From an uncultured Slackia sp. (GTDB taxonomy: Bacteria; Actinomycetota; Coriobacteriia; Coriobacteriales; Eggerthellaceae): DNA of 6,176 nucleotides. A program made the translations under genes and the position numbers. Below are positions 1 to 5,777 of the stretch, one piece after another. Every line of letters starts with the position of its first letter. The first letter of the stretch is position 1. The stretch spans positions 1 to 6,176 of the forward strand of contig CALBLG010000075.1 of NCBI GenBank assembly GCA_937895975.1. The letters are read 5' to 3'. A model generated the notes under the pieces. That model saw nothing but the letters and a program-made list of their open reading frames with translations, was not told the origin of the DNA and made no database searches.

Positions 1-381
1 CTCTCCCGCCTTGGCGCCCGTTGCGAATACGCCGCGAATGTCGGCTGCCTCGAAAATGCGCGACAAATCGTTCGGCCGCGCGTCGCGAATGCTCGCGTCG
101 CTTGCGCCTTCTATCTCGCACGATGCCAACACGTCCCACAGCGCAATGCCGTGGCGCAGCAGCACATCGCGTTTTTCATCGATGGTGTGCGGAACGGGCT
201 CGTCGAACAGGGCTGCCAGCACGCGCCAAAAGCGGTTTTGCGGGTGCCCGTAGAAAAAACCCGTCTCGCGCGATTTCGGCGAGGGCATGGTGCCTAACAG
301 CAGCACGCGGCTTCGGCTGTCATACACAGGGTCTATTTCATGGGCCACGTGCGTGGCCGGAGTATGTGTAGGTTCGTGCAT
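1..381 (-). CDS. DNA-deoxyinosine glycosylase (UDG superfamily), N-terminal part
   Basis: The minus strand reads open from an ATG at 381-379 to the left edge, giving 127 codons; the C-terminal part lies outside the window. Residues 30-37 are GTMPSPKS and residues 44-52 are YGHPQNRFW. Together with the later ALWDVLASCEI segment, these are typical of the hypoxanthine/deoxyinosine glycosylase branch (family 6) of the uracil-DNA glycosylase superfamily. Such enzymes excise hypoxanthine arising from adenine deamination, starting base-excision repair in the cytoplasm. Asn49 in the HPxNxFW segment is the residue I would compare with the catalytic Asn of that family. The C-terminal substrate-binding motif cannot be seen. 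The start is supported by AAAGGG at 392-387, five bases upstream, and by a hydrophilic N-terminus leading into the conserved core. The gene is transcribed away from everything else here. It might be annotated simply as a uracil-DNA glycosylase-fold protein; the family call is firm, the exact lesion preference is inferred. Confidence 0.85.
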   Translation of the reverse strand, partial: MHEPTHTPATHVAHEIDPVYDSRSRVLLLGTMPSPKSRETGFFYGHPQNRFWRVLAALFDEPVPHTIDEKRDVLLRHGIALWDVLASCEIEGASDASIRDARPNDLSRIFEAADIRGVFATGAKAGE

Positions 382-413
382 GGGCGCCCTTTCATGCGAA
401 TTCTATCGTTTGT

Positions 414-441
414 ATCATACGCCAATGGGGCAAACGGCGAA
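414..441 (-). promoter_or_regulatory. Possible promoter of the deoxyinosine glycosylase gene
   Basis: On the minus strand TATGAT (419-414) is a good -10 hexamer. TTCGCC (441-436) lies 16 bases upstream as a weak -35. Transcription would begin near 407, about 26 bases before the ATG. This is motif matching only. Confidence 0.35.
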
Positions 442-531
442 GGCCTTTGCTCTTGCGTCGCGCGCATGGGTCGGCAAATGTTTCGGGCACGTTTCCAATA
501 TCAAGGGAATATGACGAACGACGCAATTTTA

Positions 532-559
532 TTGACATGGCTCGGAAAACAACGATGAT
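532..559 (+). promoter_or_regulatory. Promoter for the MHS transporter leader
   Basis: A perfect -35 TTGACA (532-537) is followed after 16 bases by GATGAT (554-559), a 4/6 match to the -10 consensus. It points towards the structured leader and terminator upstream of the MHS transporter gene and would start a leader of about 270 nt. No other good promoter is visible between 396 and 835. The stretch 396-658 has no gene I can support. Confidence 0.45.
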
Positions 560-567
560 AAAGCCCA

Positions 568-588
568 TCGAACGCATGGGGCGTTCGA
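568..588. repeat. Perfect 8-bp palindrome at the leader start
   Basis: TCGAACGC (568-575) and GCGTTCGA (581-588) are perfect inverted repeats around a 5-base centre. They lie just past the -10 of the promoter at 532-559. The element could be a repressor operator over the transcription start or a 5' hairpin of the leader RNA. The half-site spacing of GAAC and GTTC is too wide for a Gram-positive LexA box. Confidence 0.55.
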
Positions 589-658
589 CAAACGAAAGAA
601 GCAATGCAATGATGCATACCACAAACATTATTACCGAGATTACGAGCTTGATTATCTA

Positions 659-702
659 GGGTTTGGGTTGCGTCTCAGCTGCCCAAACCCACGGGCAGCT
701 GA
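659..702 (+). promoter_or_regulatory. Pseudoknot-like / alternative-hairpin element in the transporter leader
   Basis: GGGTTTGGG (659-667) pairs perfectly with CCCAAACCC (682-690). TCAGCTGCCC (675-684) pairs perfectly with GGGCAGCTGA (693-702). The two long stems compete for bases 682-684. If the second is shortened to CAGCTG (676-681) with CAGCTG (696-701), both form together as an H-type pseudoknot with stems of 9 and 6 bp, an 8-nt first loop and a 5-nt last loop. It sits directly upstream of an intrinsic terminator and a transporter gene, the layout of a small pseudoknot riboswitch or an attenuator. I do not recognise a known riboswitch class. The pairings are seen; the function is inferred. 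Confidence 0.5.
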
Positions 703-715
703 TGGTTTCGGTTAT

Positions 716-765
716 AGCGCCAGAGGCTGTTTGAGAAAAACGACCTCTGGCGTTTCTTTTTTATT
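716..765 (+). terminator. Intrinsic terminator inside the transporter leader
   Basis: CGCCAGAGG (718-726) and CCTCTGGCG (744-752) form a perfect 9-bp stem with a 17-nt loop. The stem is extended by A716-T754 and G717-T753 and is followed by a T-rich run (753-765, ten of the first eleven bases after the stem being T or within the T-run). No gene ends just upstream, so it stops leader transcripts about 75 bases before the transporter start. That means either attenuation of the transporter or the end of a stand-alone RNA of about 195 nt. Confidence 0.85.
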
Positions 766-787
766 GATGCCCCTTTTCTCAAACAGC
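726..787 (+). repeat. 14-bp inverted repeat linking the terminator loop to downstream RNA
   Basis: GCTGTTTGAGAAAA (726-739), which is most of the terminator loop, is perfectly complementary to TTTTCTCAAACAGC (774-787), just beyond the T-tract. In read-through RNA this long helix could replace or embrace the terminator hairpin. It forms too late to prevent termination, so it may instead stabilise or fold the 5' end of the transporter mRNA. Confidence 0.6.
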
Positions 788-835
788 AGCGCGCAGAAAC
801 CTTGCGAAGCGAGCGTGCGAGAGAAAGGAAAGCAC

Positions 836-2164
836 ATGCAGGCAGGTTCAGCCGCCGCAGCGATGCCCATGTCGGGCGTGGCCGCGACGAAGAAAGATTC
901 CACAGCGGAAATAATCGCCGCGTCGATGGTGGGCACAGCTATCGAGTTTTATGACAATTATTGTTATTCCATCGCTGCGGCGAGTTATTTCGGGCTCATT
1001 TTCTTCACCGACGTTGCCAAGCAAGATCCAGTACTCGCCACGCTGCTGGCGTTTGTGACGTTTGCTGTGTCGTTTTTGGCGCGCCCATTCGGTTCTCTTT
1101 TGTTTGGACATTTTGGCGATCGTCTTGGCCGTAAGAAGACTCTGGTTGCGGCGCTTATGATGATGGGGATCTCGACGTTCGTCGTTGGCCTCTTGCCGGG
1201 GTATGACGTGCTTGGCCCCGCAGCCGTGGTGCTGCTGTGCGTGTGCCGCGCGTGCCAGGGCCTGGGCCTTGCGGGCGAATGGTCTGGCGCGGCGCTGGTC
1301 GCGACCGAAAACGCTCCGGCGAACAAACGCGCGTTGTACGGAAGCTTCCCAAACTTGGGCGCGCCGATTGGATTCTTCTGCGCGTATGGCGTGAACCTGT
1401 TGCTCGATTGCACGCTGCCCGCTGATGCCATGGTCTCATGGGGCTGGCGCATTCCGTTTTTGCTGTCGGCTTTGTTGGTGATCGTTGGCCTGGTTGTGCG
1501 CCTGCGCATGAATGAAACGCCTGTGTACCGCAAGGCGGCCGCCGAGCAGCGAACGGTAAAGCATCCGCTGTTTGAACTGCGTAAATACTGGAAGCAAGTC
1601 GTGCTTGGCAGCTGCGCCATGGGTATCACCTACACGCTGTTCTACTCGTTGGGCACCTGGTCGCTGTCGTATGGTACCAGCACGTTGGGCTATACCCAGC
1701 AGCAATATCTGGCCATGCAGATGGTGTCGGTATTCTTCTTTGCGGGCTTCATTTTCGTGGGGTGCCTCGCTGCTGACAAACGCGGTCGCAAGCCGGTGCT
1801 GTTGGCGTCTACTGCGCTGACATTGGTGTTTGGACTGGTGGCGCCTAGCTTGCTTGGCCAAGGCAATGTTGCGGGCGTTATGCTTTTCCTGTGCTTGGGC
1901 TTTGCATGCATGGGCATGATCTTTGGCCCGTGCGGCTCGTATTTGCCGGAATTGTTCCCTGCGAAGGTTCGCTACTCGGGCGCTGGCCTTTCGTATAATC
2001 TGGCGGCGATTTTAGGCGGAGCGTTTGCTCCCACCATTGCGTCGGCGTTGGTGATGAATTTCGGCTTGGGAGCTCTGGGTTGGTATCTGGCCGGTATGGC
2101 GGCACTTGCGTTGGTGGCGCTCGCTTTCATCAAGGAAAGCAAGGATATGGATTTCGAGAAGTAG
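836..2164 (+). CDS. MFS transporter, metabolite:H+ symporter (MHS) family
   Basis: This 442-residue protein has 12 predicted membrane helices and belongs to the MHS branch of the major facilitator superfamily (relatives: ProP, ShiA, KgtP). These are proton-coupled importers of organic acids or zwitterions in the cytoplasmic membrane. Hallmarks are GTAIEFYD at 33-40 (family GTxIEWYD, ending helix 1), motif A GHFGDRLGRKKT at 91-102, RACQGLGLAGEWSG at 138-151, SFPNLGAPIG at 170-179, and the second-half loop DKRGRK at 314-319. The ATG at 836 is chosen because AAAGGA lies six bases before it and because the family starts here. The reading frame is open back to about 668, but that part covers the leader terminator and makes no family sense. 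The ligand cannot be told from sequence; Phe replaces the usual Trp in IEFYD. The gene stands alone, with a structured leader upstream and a terminator downstream. Confidence 0.9.
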   Translation: MQAGSAAAAMPMSGVAATKKDSTAEIIAASMVGTAIEFYDNYCYSIAAASYFGLIFFTDVAKQDPVLATLLAFVTFAVSFLARPFGSLLFGHFGDRLGRKKTLVAALMMMGISTFVVGLLPGYDVLGPAAVVLLCVCRACQGLGLAGEWSGAALVATENAPANKRALYGSFPNLGAPIGFFCAYGVNLLLDCTLPADAMVSWGWRIPFLLSALLVIVGLVVRLRMNETPVYRKAAAEQRTVKHPLFELRKYWKQVVLGSCAMGITYTLFYSLGTWSLSYGTSTLGYTQQQYLAMQMVSVFFFAGFIFVGCLAADKRGRKPVLLASTALTLVFGLVAPSLLGQGNVAGVMLFLCLGFACMGMIFGPCGSYLPELFPAKVRYSGAGLSYNLAAILGGAFAPTIASALVMNFGLGALGWYLAGMAALALVALAFIKESKDMDFEK

Positions 2165-2184
2165 TTGCCAGATAGGGTTTGGAT

Positions 2185-2213
2185 GAAGGGGCGCGTTAAA
2201 TGAGCGCCCCTTT
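2185..2213 (+). terminator. Terminator after the MHS transporter gene
   Basis: GGGGCGC (2188-2194) pairs with GCGCCCC (2204-2210) around a 9-nt loop, extended by AA/TT outside. The T-run is short (TTT, 2211-2213). It lies 21 bases after the transporter stop codon and separates it from the ferredoxin-domain gene. Confidence 0.7.
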
Positions 2214-2254
2214 CGCGGTTGACTATATATATGTTATGGAAAAAGTAACAATTA

Positions 2255-2283
2255 TTGTCGCGCTCGAATTCCGATGCTAGGAT
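2255..2283 (+). promoter_or_regulatory. Extended -10 promoter of the ferredoxin-domain gene, overlapping a palindrome
   Basis: TTGTCG (2255-2260) and TAGGAT (2278-2283) are spaced by 17 bases, and TGC directly before the -10 makes an extended -10. The start would fall near 2290, leaving a short leader of about 24 bases. A perfect palindrome ACAATTATTGT (2248-2258) overlaps the -35, where a regulator could bind. The match is moderate in both hexamers. Confidence 0.45.
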
Positions 2284-2313
2284 TCCCTCGTTTACTAACA
2301 AAGGGGGATGCCT

Positions 2314-3171
2314 GTGAAACGACGTGTGATTCATATTGACGAGGAAAAGTGCACGGGATGCGGCCTGTGCGTGCATGCATGCCACGAGGGCGCAATCGGA
2401 CTGGTTGATGGCAAGGCTCGTTTGATGCGCGACGACTATTGCGACGGTTTGGGCGACTGCTTGCCCGCGTGCCCCGAAGATGCGATTCGCTTTGTGGAGC
2501 GCGAGGCCGCGGCCTATGATGAAGCCGCGGTGATTGCGGAAAAGATGCGCCGCGCTCAGGCCGAGATTCATGCGAGCATGCCCGCGGGAGGCTGCCCGGG
2601 ATCTATGGCGAAGTCGATTGTGCGCGACGGGGCGTCTGGCGCGAAGCACTCGTCTGATGGCGGCTTTCCCGCCACCGCCCGGGCTGCTGCTGGAATCGAC
2701 GTTGCCTCTGCGACGTGCGATGCCGACGCTGCATCTTTCGCTGGCATGTTCGTTGCTCCAACGGGTGGCGTTTGCGCGACGGTTCCCGTGCCGGCGCGAC
2801 TGAGCAATTGGCCCGTGCAAATCAAGCTCGCGCCCACGAATGCGCCGTATTTCCAGGGATGCGACCTGCTGGTTGCCGCCGATTGCGCGGCATTCGCGTA
2901 CGGGGCGTTTCATGAGGACTTCCTGAAGGGCCGCGTGTGCCTGATAGGCTGTCCGAAGCTCGATGGGGTCGACTATACCGAGAAGCTTGCGGAAATCATT
3001 GCGGCCAACAACGTGCGCAGCGTGCGCGTGGCCCGCATGCAGGTGCCGTGCTGCGGCGGTATCGAGCAGGCGGCTCGTCGCGCGGTTTCTGTCGCAAATG
3101 CGAAGGGCGCGAACATCCCCGTGCAGGTGGATGTGATTTCGTCAGATGGGCGCATTGTCGCGGTAGGGTAG
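2314..3171 (+). CDS. 4Fe-4S ferredoxin-domain protein with Cys-rich C-terminal domain
   Basis: The 285-residue protein is probably a cytoplasmic iron-sulfur electron-transfer or redox protein of anaerobes. The first cluster is C13-x2-C16-x2-C19-x3-C23. The second has only three cysteines in the order C43-x5-C49-x3-C53-P, within YCDGLGDC, a pattern I recall as typical of this ferredoxin family rather than damage. Then come CPGS (94-97), an Ala/Gly-rich linker of about 68 residues, WPVQIKL from 166, and a conserved C-terminal domain with C183, C191, GC213PK and VPC246C247GG. GTG at 2314 is preferred over ATG at 2308: the AAGGGGG ribosome site ends at 2307, giving 6 bases to GTG and none to ATG, and relatives start with the same MKRR-like segment. 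The physiological partner is unknown. It has its own promoter, so co-operation with the transporter is not implied. Confidence 0.85.
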   Translation: MKRRVIHIDEEKCTGCGLCVHACHEGAIGLVDGKARLMRDDYCDGLGDCLPACPEDAIRFVEREAAAYDEAAVIAEKMRRAQAEIHASMPAGGCPGSMAKSIVRDGASGAKHSSDGGFPATARAAAGIDVASATCDADAASFAGMFVAPTGGVCATVPVPARLSNWPVQIKLAPTNAPYFQGCDLLVAADCAAFAYGAFHEDFLKGRVCLIGCPKLDGVDYTEKLAEIIAANNVRSVRVARMQVPCCGGIEQAARRAVSVANAKGANIPVQVDVISSDGRIVAVG

Positions 3172-3195
3172 ACTCGCATCCTGGCATGCGGAGTC
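3171..3195 (+). terminator. Weak hairpin after the ferredoxin-domain gene
   Basis: GACTC (3171-3175) pairs with GAGTC (3191-3195), and GCAT with ATGC inside, with one bulged G. No T-run follows, so it may only protect the mRNA end. No clear terminator for either convergent gene is visible in 3172-3285. Confidence 0.25.
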
Positions 3196-3285
3196 GCGGC
3201 ATCTCGTTGGACTGTCGCAACTTCGCATGTCAGGCGATTGGTCGGGTCGTCGCTCGTGCGGCTTCCTGCGATTCTTGAGCGCCGA

Positions 3286-3696
3286 TTAGTCTTCGACGCT
3301 CGTTTGATGTGTGGAAACTTCCAAAGCGCCGTCTTCTTCCACCGTGGGAATTCGCACGCACATCAGCCACAGCAAGAACGCGGCGACCGTGGCGAGAATC
3401 GCCCACACGAGTGGCTTGCGTACGAAAAACGCGCTGATCCCCATAACGGCATATGACAAGCCAAGTATGTGCAGCTTGCGTCGCAAGGGGATGCCACCCC
3501 GCTTTTGGAATGGCTCAACGTATGCGGCATAAACGCGAGTACCGCAAATCCAAGCATGCAGGCGCGGGGAGCTTTTCGCGAAAAGGAATGTGGCAAGAAG
3601 CACGAGCGGCGTTGTGGGAAGCACGGGCACGAACACGCCAATGCAGCCAAGTGCGAGGCTTATCCATGCGCAGGCGAGGAGAAAGATTCTTTTCAC
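3286..3696 (-). CDS. YbaN family (DUF454) inner-membrane protein
   Basis: This 136-residue protein carries the DUF454/YbaN signature LGCIGVFVPVLPTTPLVLLA, followed by FAKSSPRLHAW, in its N-terminal third. Hydrophobic segments lie at roughly 3-25, 27-42, 78-94 and 96-114, so it is a small integral membrane protein with a charged, acidic C-terminal tail. The biochemical role of the family is unknown. I chose the GTG at 3696-3694 because GAAAGG (3708-3703) sits six bases upstream and because family members begin with a short basic segment leading straight into the first helix. The frame is open for 29 more codons upstream, but that extension has no ribosome site and is not hydrophobic. The gene converges with the ferredoxin-domain gene (stop codons 114 bases apart) and is divergent from recN. 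Confidence 0.85.
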   Translation of the reverse strand: MKRIFLLACAWISLALGCIGVFVPVLPTTPLVLLATFLFAKSSPRLHAWICGTRVYAAYVEPFQKRGGIPLRRKLHILGLSYAVMGISAFFVRKPLVWAILATVAAFLLWLMCVRIPTVEEDGALEVSTHQTSVED

Positions 3697-3727
3697 GGCT
3701 GGCCTTTCGGTCGGTCGGATTGCAAGA

Positions 3728-3747
3728 TGCATGAAGGGTATCATGCA
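3728..3747. repeat. Palindrome upstream of the DUF454 gene
   Basis: TGCATGA (3728-3734) and TCATGCA (3741-3747) are a perfect 7-bp inverted repeat around AGGGTA, 31 bases before the GTG start on the minus strand. It may be an operator or a 5' mRNA hairpin. It includes a poor -10 (CATGAT), with no recognisable -35. Confidence 0.4.
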
Positions 3748-3833
3748 GTGGCTTCGCGCGTTGCTCGAATCGGCGGTCGCCAAATTGCACGAGCGCTTTG
3801 CGCTTCTTGCCGTATGCTCCAGATGCGACCGCC

Positions 3834-3839
3834 TATAAT
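3834..3839 (+). promoter_or_regulatory. -10 element of the recN promoter
   Basis: TATAAT is a perfect -10 consensus 69 bases before the recN start. There is no good -35 at 16-18 bases; TTGCCG (3807-3812) is 21 bases away. No palindromic Gram-positive LexA box (GAAC-N4-GTTC) is visible, so SOS control is not shown by this sequence. Confidence 0.45.
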
Positions 3840-3865
3840 AAACGGCACGTGTCCGCCGTGTCGCT

Positions 3866-3893
3866 CGAAACGCTCACGGCTCCTTAGCGTTCG
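3866..3893 (+). promoter_or_regulatory. Hairpin abutting the recN ribosome-binding site
   Basis: CGAA (3866-3869) plus CGCT (3871-3874) pair with AGCG (3886-3889) plus TTCG (3890-3893), with A3870 bulged. The stem ends one base before the ribosome site GGAAGGG (3894-3900) and could extend into it through T3865-G3894 and C3864-G3895. It may therefore damp translation of recN. No protein or ligand is implied. Confidence 0.4.
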
Positions 3894-3907
3894 GGAAGGG
3901 TATTGCC

Positions 3908-5557
3908 ATGCTTGACGAGCTTCATGTGCACAATGTCGCGCTCATTCGCGACGCGACGTTCGTGCCCGCGCCCGGTCTTACCGTGGTCACGGGCGAAACG
4001 GGTGCGGGCAAAACTGCCCTGCTGTCGGCCATCAAGCTGTTGGTGGGCGAGCGCGCCGATGCGGCCACGGTGCGCGAGGGCGCGTCGGGCGCTGCGGTGG
4101 AGGGCCGCTTTTTCTTGCCTGGCGATGCCGACCCCGATGGGCATGTGGCGTGCCGCAAGGTCTCGGCCGACGGGCGCAGCCGCGTGAGCATCGATGGCGC
4201 CATGTCGACGGTGCGCCAGTTGTCTGAACAGCTAGGTTCAACGGTCGATTTATGCGGCCAGCACGAGCATCAACATCTTATGAAACCCGCGAACCACGCC
4301 GCCATGCTGGATGCGTGGGCGGGCGAGGATCTCGCGGCCGCCAAGGCTGCGTATGCGGAGGCGTTTGACGCCGAACGCGCTGCGGCGGCCGAGCTCGCGC
4401 GCGTTCGCGAGGCCTCGCAGGCGTCGTCGGCGCAACTGGACGAGGCTCGCTTCACCTTGGCCCGCATCGAGGAAGTGAACCCTTCGGTCGATGAATACGA
4501 CCAGTTGATGGCCGACCTTCCCAAAATAGAGAATGCCGAAGAACTCGCGCAGGCAAGCGACGGCGCATATCGCGGCCTGTCTGCCGACGGCGGCGCGATC
4601 GATGCGGTGAATTCGGCGATTTCCTTGTTGGAGCCGTTGGCCGCGGCCGATTCGGCGCTCGAACCTTTGGTGGCGGCGCTTACCGACGCCTCGTATATAT
4701 TGGAAGACGCGTCGCGCGACCTGCGCGAATATCGCGACGGCATCGATCACGACCCGCATGCGTTGGAACGCCTGCAGGAACGTGCCAGCGCGTTGCAGGG
4801 GCTTATGCGCGCGTACGGTCCACGCATGGAAGACGTGGTTGCGCGTCGCGACGAGGCGGCACGGCTCATCGAATCGGTCGACGATTCGTCGCGGATTATT
4901 GCGGCGGCCGAAAAAGCGCACGATGCAGCCGAGTCGAAGTTGGTTGAAGCTGCCGCGGTGCTTGATGAGGCGCGCAAGGCAGCGGCGCCGAAATTCGGCG
5001 ATCGCGTGAACGAGCAAATGGCGCGTTTGGAAATGGGCGGAGCGCAGCTCATTGTGCACGTGGAATCGCTGGAACGTGCGAAATGGACGCGTGCCGGGTC
5101 GTCCCAGATTGAATTCATGTATCGCGCTTCGGCAGGCATGACGCCGCGCCCGCTGGCCCGTATTGCCTCGGGTGGCGAGGTGAGCCGCGTGATGCTTGCC
5201 TGCAAGGTGGTTCTGGGCGATGCCGACGCGCGCGACACGTTGGTATTCGACGAAGTGGACGCAGGCGTGGGCGGCTCGGTGGCCGTAGCGCTTGCGGGTG
5301 TGTTGGCCGATTTGGCGAAAACGCACCAGGTCATCGTAGTAACGCATTTGGCCCAGGTCGCCGTGCGGGGCCAGCGCCACTTCCTGGTGAAAAAGACTGC
5401 AGGTGAAGGCGCGGAAGGCGCCGATGCCATTCCTGAAACGAATCTTGTGCTGCTTGACGAGGACGCGCGTGTGGCGGAAATCGCCCGCATGCTGTCGGGC
5501 GATGAAAGCGAGGCGTCGCTCGCGCATGCACGCGAGATGCTCGAACATGTGAAATAG
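3908..5557 (+). CDS. recN: DNA repair protein RecN
   Basis: The complete 549-residue RecN is an SMC-like ATPase that gathers and holds broken DNA ends during RecA-dependent double-strand-break repair. The N-terminal half-domain has Walker A GETGAGKT at 29-36 and the Q-loop segment GQHEHQHL at 117-124. A long Ala/Glu-rich coiled-coil region spans roughly 135-385. The C-terminal half-domain carries the ABC signature ASGGE at 420-424 followed by VSRVML, Walker B LVFDE ending at Asp448-Glu449, the D-loop DAGVGG at 451-456, and the H-loop THLAQVA with His480. All catalytic residues are intact and the length is normal for the family (about 550). The ATG at 3908 has GGAAGGG seven bases upstream and the expected start MLDELHVHNVALI. 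In many bacteria recN belongs to the SOS regulon; no LexA box is evident here. It is transcribed divergently from the DUF454 gene and as a single gene. Confidence 0.97.
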   Translation: MLDELHVHNVALIRDATFVPAPGLTVVTGETGAGKTALLSAIKLLVGERADAATVREGASGAAVEGRFFLPGDADPDGHVACRKVSADGRSRVSIDGAMSTVRQLSEQLGSTVDLCGQHEHQHLMKPANHAAMLDAWAGEDLAAAKAAYAEAFDAERAAAAELARVREASQASSAQLDEARFTLARIEEVNPSVDEYDQLMADLPKIENAEELAQASDGAYRGLSADGGAIDAVNSAISLLEPLAAADSALEPLVAALTDASYILEDASRDLREYRDGIDHDPHALERLQERASALQGLMRAYGPRMEDVVARRDEAARLIESVDDSSRIIAAAEKAHDAAESKLVEAAAVLDEARKAAAPKFGDRVNEQMARLEMGGAQLIVHVESLERAKWTRAGSSQIEFMYRASAGMTPRPLARIASGGEVSRVMLACKVVLGDADARDTLVFDEVDAGVGGSVAVALAGVLADLAKTHQVIVVTHLAQVAVRGQRHFLVKKTAGEGAEGADAIPETNLVLLDEDARVAEIARMLSGDESEASLAHAREMLEHVK

Positions 5558-5619
5558 CAGGACTGTCGAACGCGCGAATAGCGGCGTTGCTGCGGGGCGA
5601 TGGCTGATGCGGCAATGCC

Positions 5620-5654
5620 GCGCGCCTGCCGACTGTGGGCTTGCGCAGGTGCGC
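5620..5654 (+). terminator. Stable hairpin downstream of recN
   Basis: GCGCGCCTGC (5620-5629) pairs over 10 bp, with one G-T pair, with GCAGGTGCGC (5645-5654) around a 15-nt loop. There is no T-run directly after it; the nearest run is GGTTTTTG at 5672-5679. It lies 62 bases past the recN stop and may end or protect the recN mRNA, but it is not a classical terminator. Confidence 0.35.
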
Positions 5655-5707
5655 CGGCCGGATGTGTTGCGGTTTTTGCTGCTCGTTTGGTTTGCAGGGG
5701 AAGTGGG

Positions 5708-5738
5708 AAAAGAAAAAGCCCACTCAAGCGAGCGGGCC
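5708..5738 (-). terminator. Second (distal) minus-strand intrinsic terminator
   Basis: Read on the minus strand, GCCCGCTC (5737-5730) pairs with GAGTGGGC (5725-5718) around the GCTT loop, followed by TTTTTCTTTT (5717-5708). The fifth pair is G-U on the minus strand but an A-C mismatch on the plus strand, and there is no T-run on the plus strand. The element therefore works only leftward. It backs up the terminator at 5741-5777. Confidence 0.8.
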
Positions 5739-5740
5739 GT

Positions 5741-5777
5741 AAAAACAAATTGAGGCGCGGAGGGGAGCCGCGCCTCA
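5741..5777 (-). terminator. First minus-strand intrinsic terminator, end of the candidate sRNA
   Basis: On the minus strand TGAGGCGCGG (5777-5768) pairs perfectly over 10 bp with CCGCGCCTCA (5760-5751), followed by ATTTGTTTTT (5750-5741). The loop (5767-5761) is CTCCCCT, one of the repeated C-rich motifs of the RNA it ends. No protein gene on the minus strand ends here. Confidence 0.8.

Noticed and set aside
392..628. A 78-codon minus-strand frame with a hydrophobic start
   Set aside because: It has no ribosome site, the hydrophobic stretch is short and followed by Arg-rich sequence typical of chance frames, and it overlaps the promoter regions of both flanking genes.
668..835. In-frame N-terminal extension of the MHS transporter from a TTG at 668
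   Set aside because: It runs through the pseudoknot and the intrinsic terminator, has no ribosome site and does not resemble the family; ATG at 836 has a good site and fits relatives.
2308..2313. ATG at 2308 as start of the ferredoxin-domain protein
   Set aside because: The ribosome site ends at 2307 and touches the ATG. The GTG at 2314 has normal 6-base spacing and matches the family N-terminus.
1972..2913. A 313-codon minus-strand frame across the transporter end and the ferredoxin-domain gene
   Set aside because: It is opposite two clearly recognisable coding regions, has an Arg/His/Ala-biased composition and shows no motifs.
3866..3893. LexA/SOS box upstream of recN
   Set aside because: The inverted repeat there has an 11-base centre and a bulge and does not fit GAAC-N4-GTTC. 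I keep it only as an RNA hairpin.
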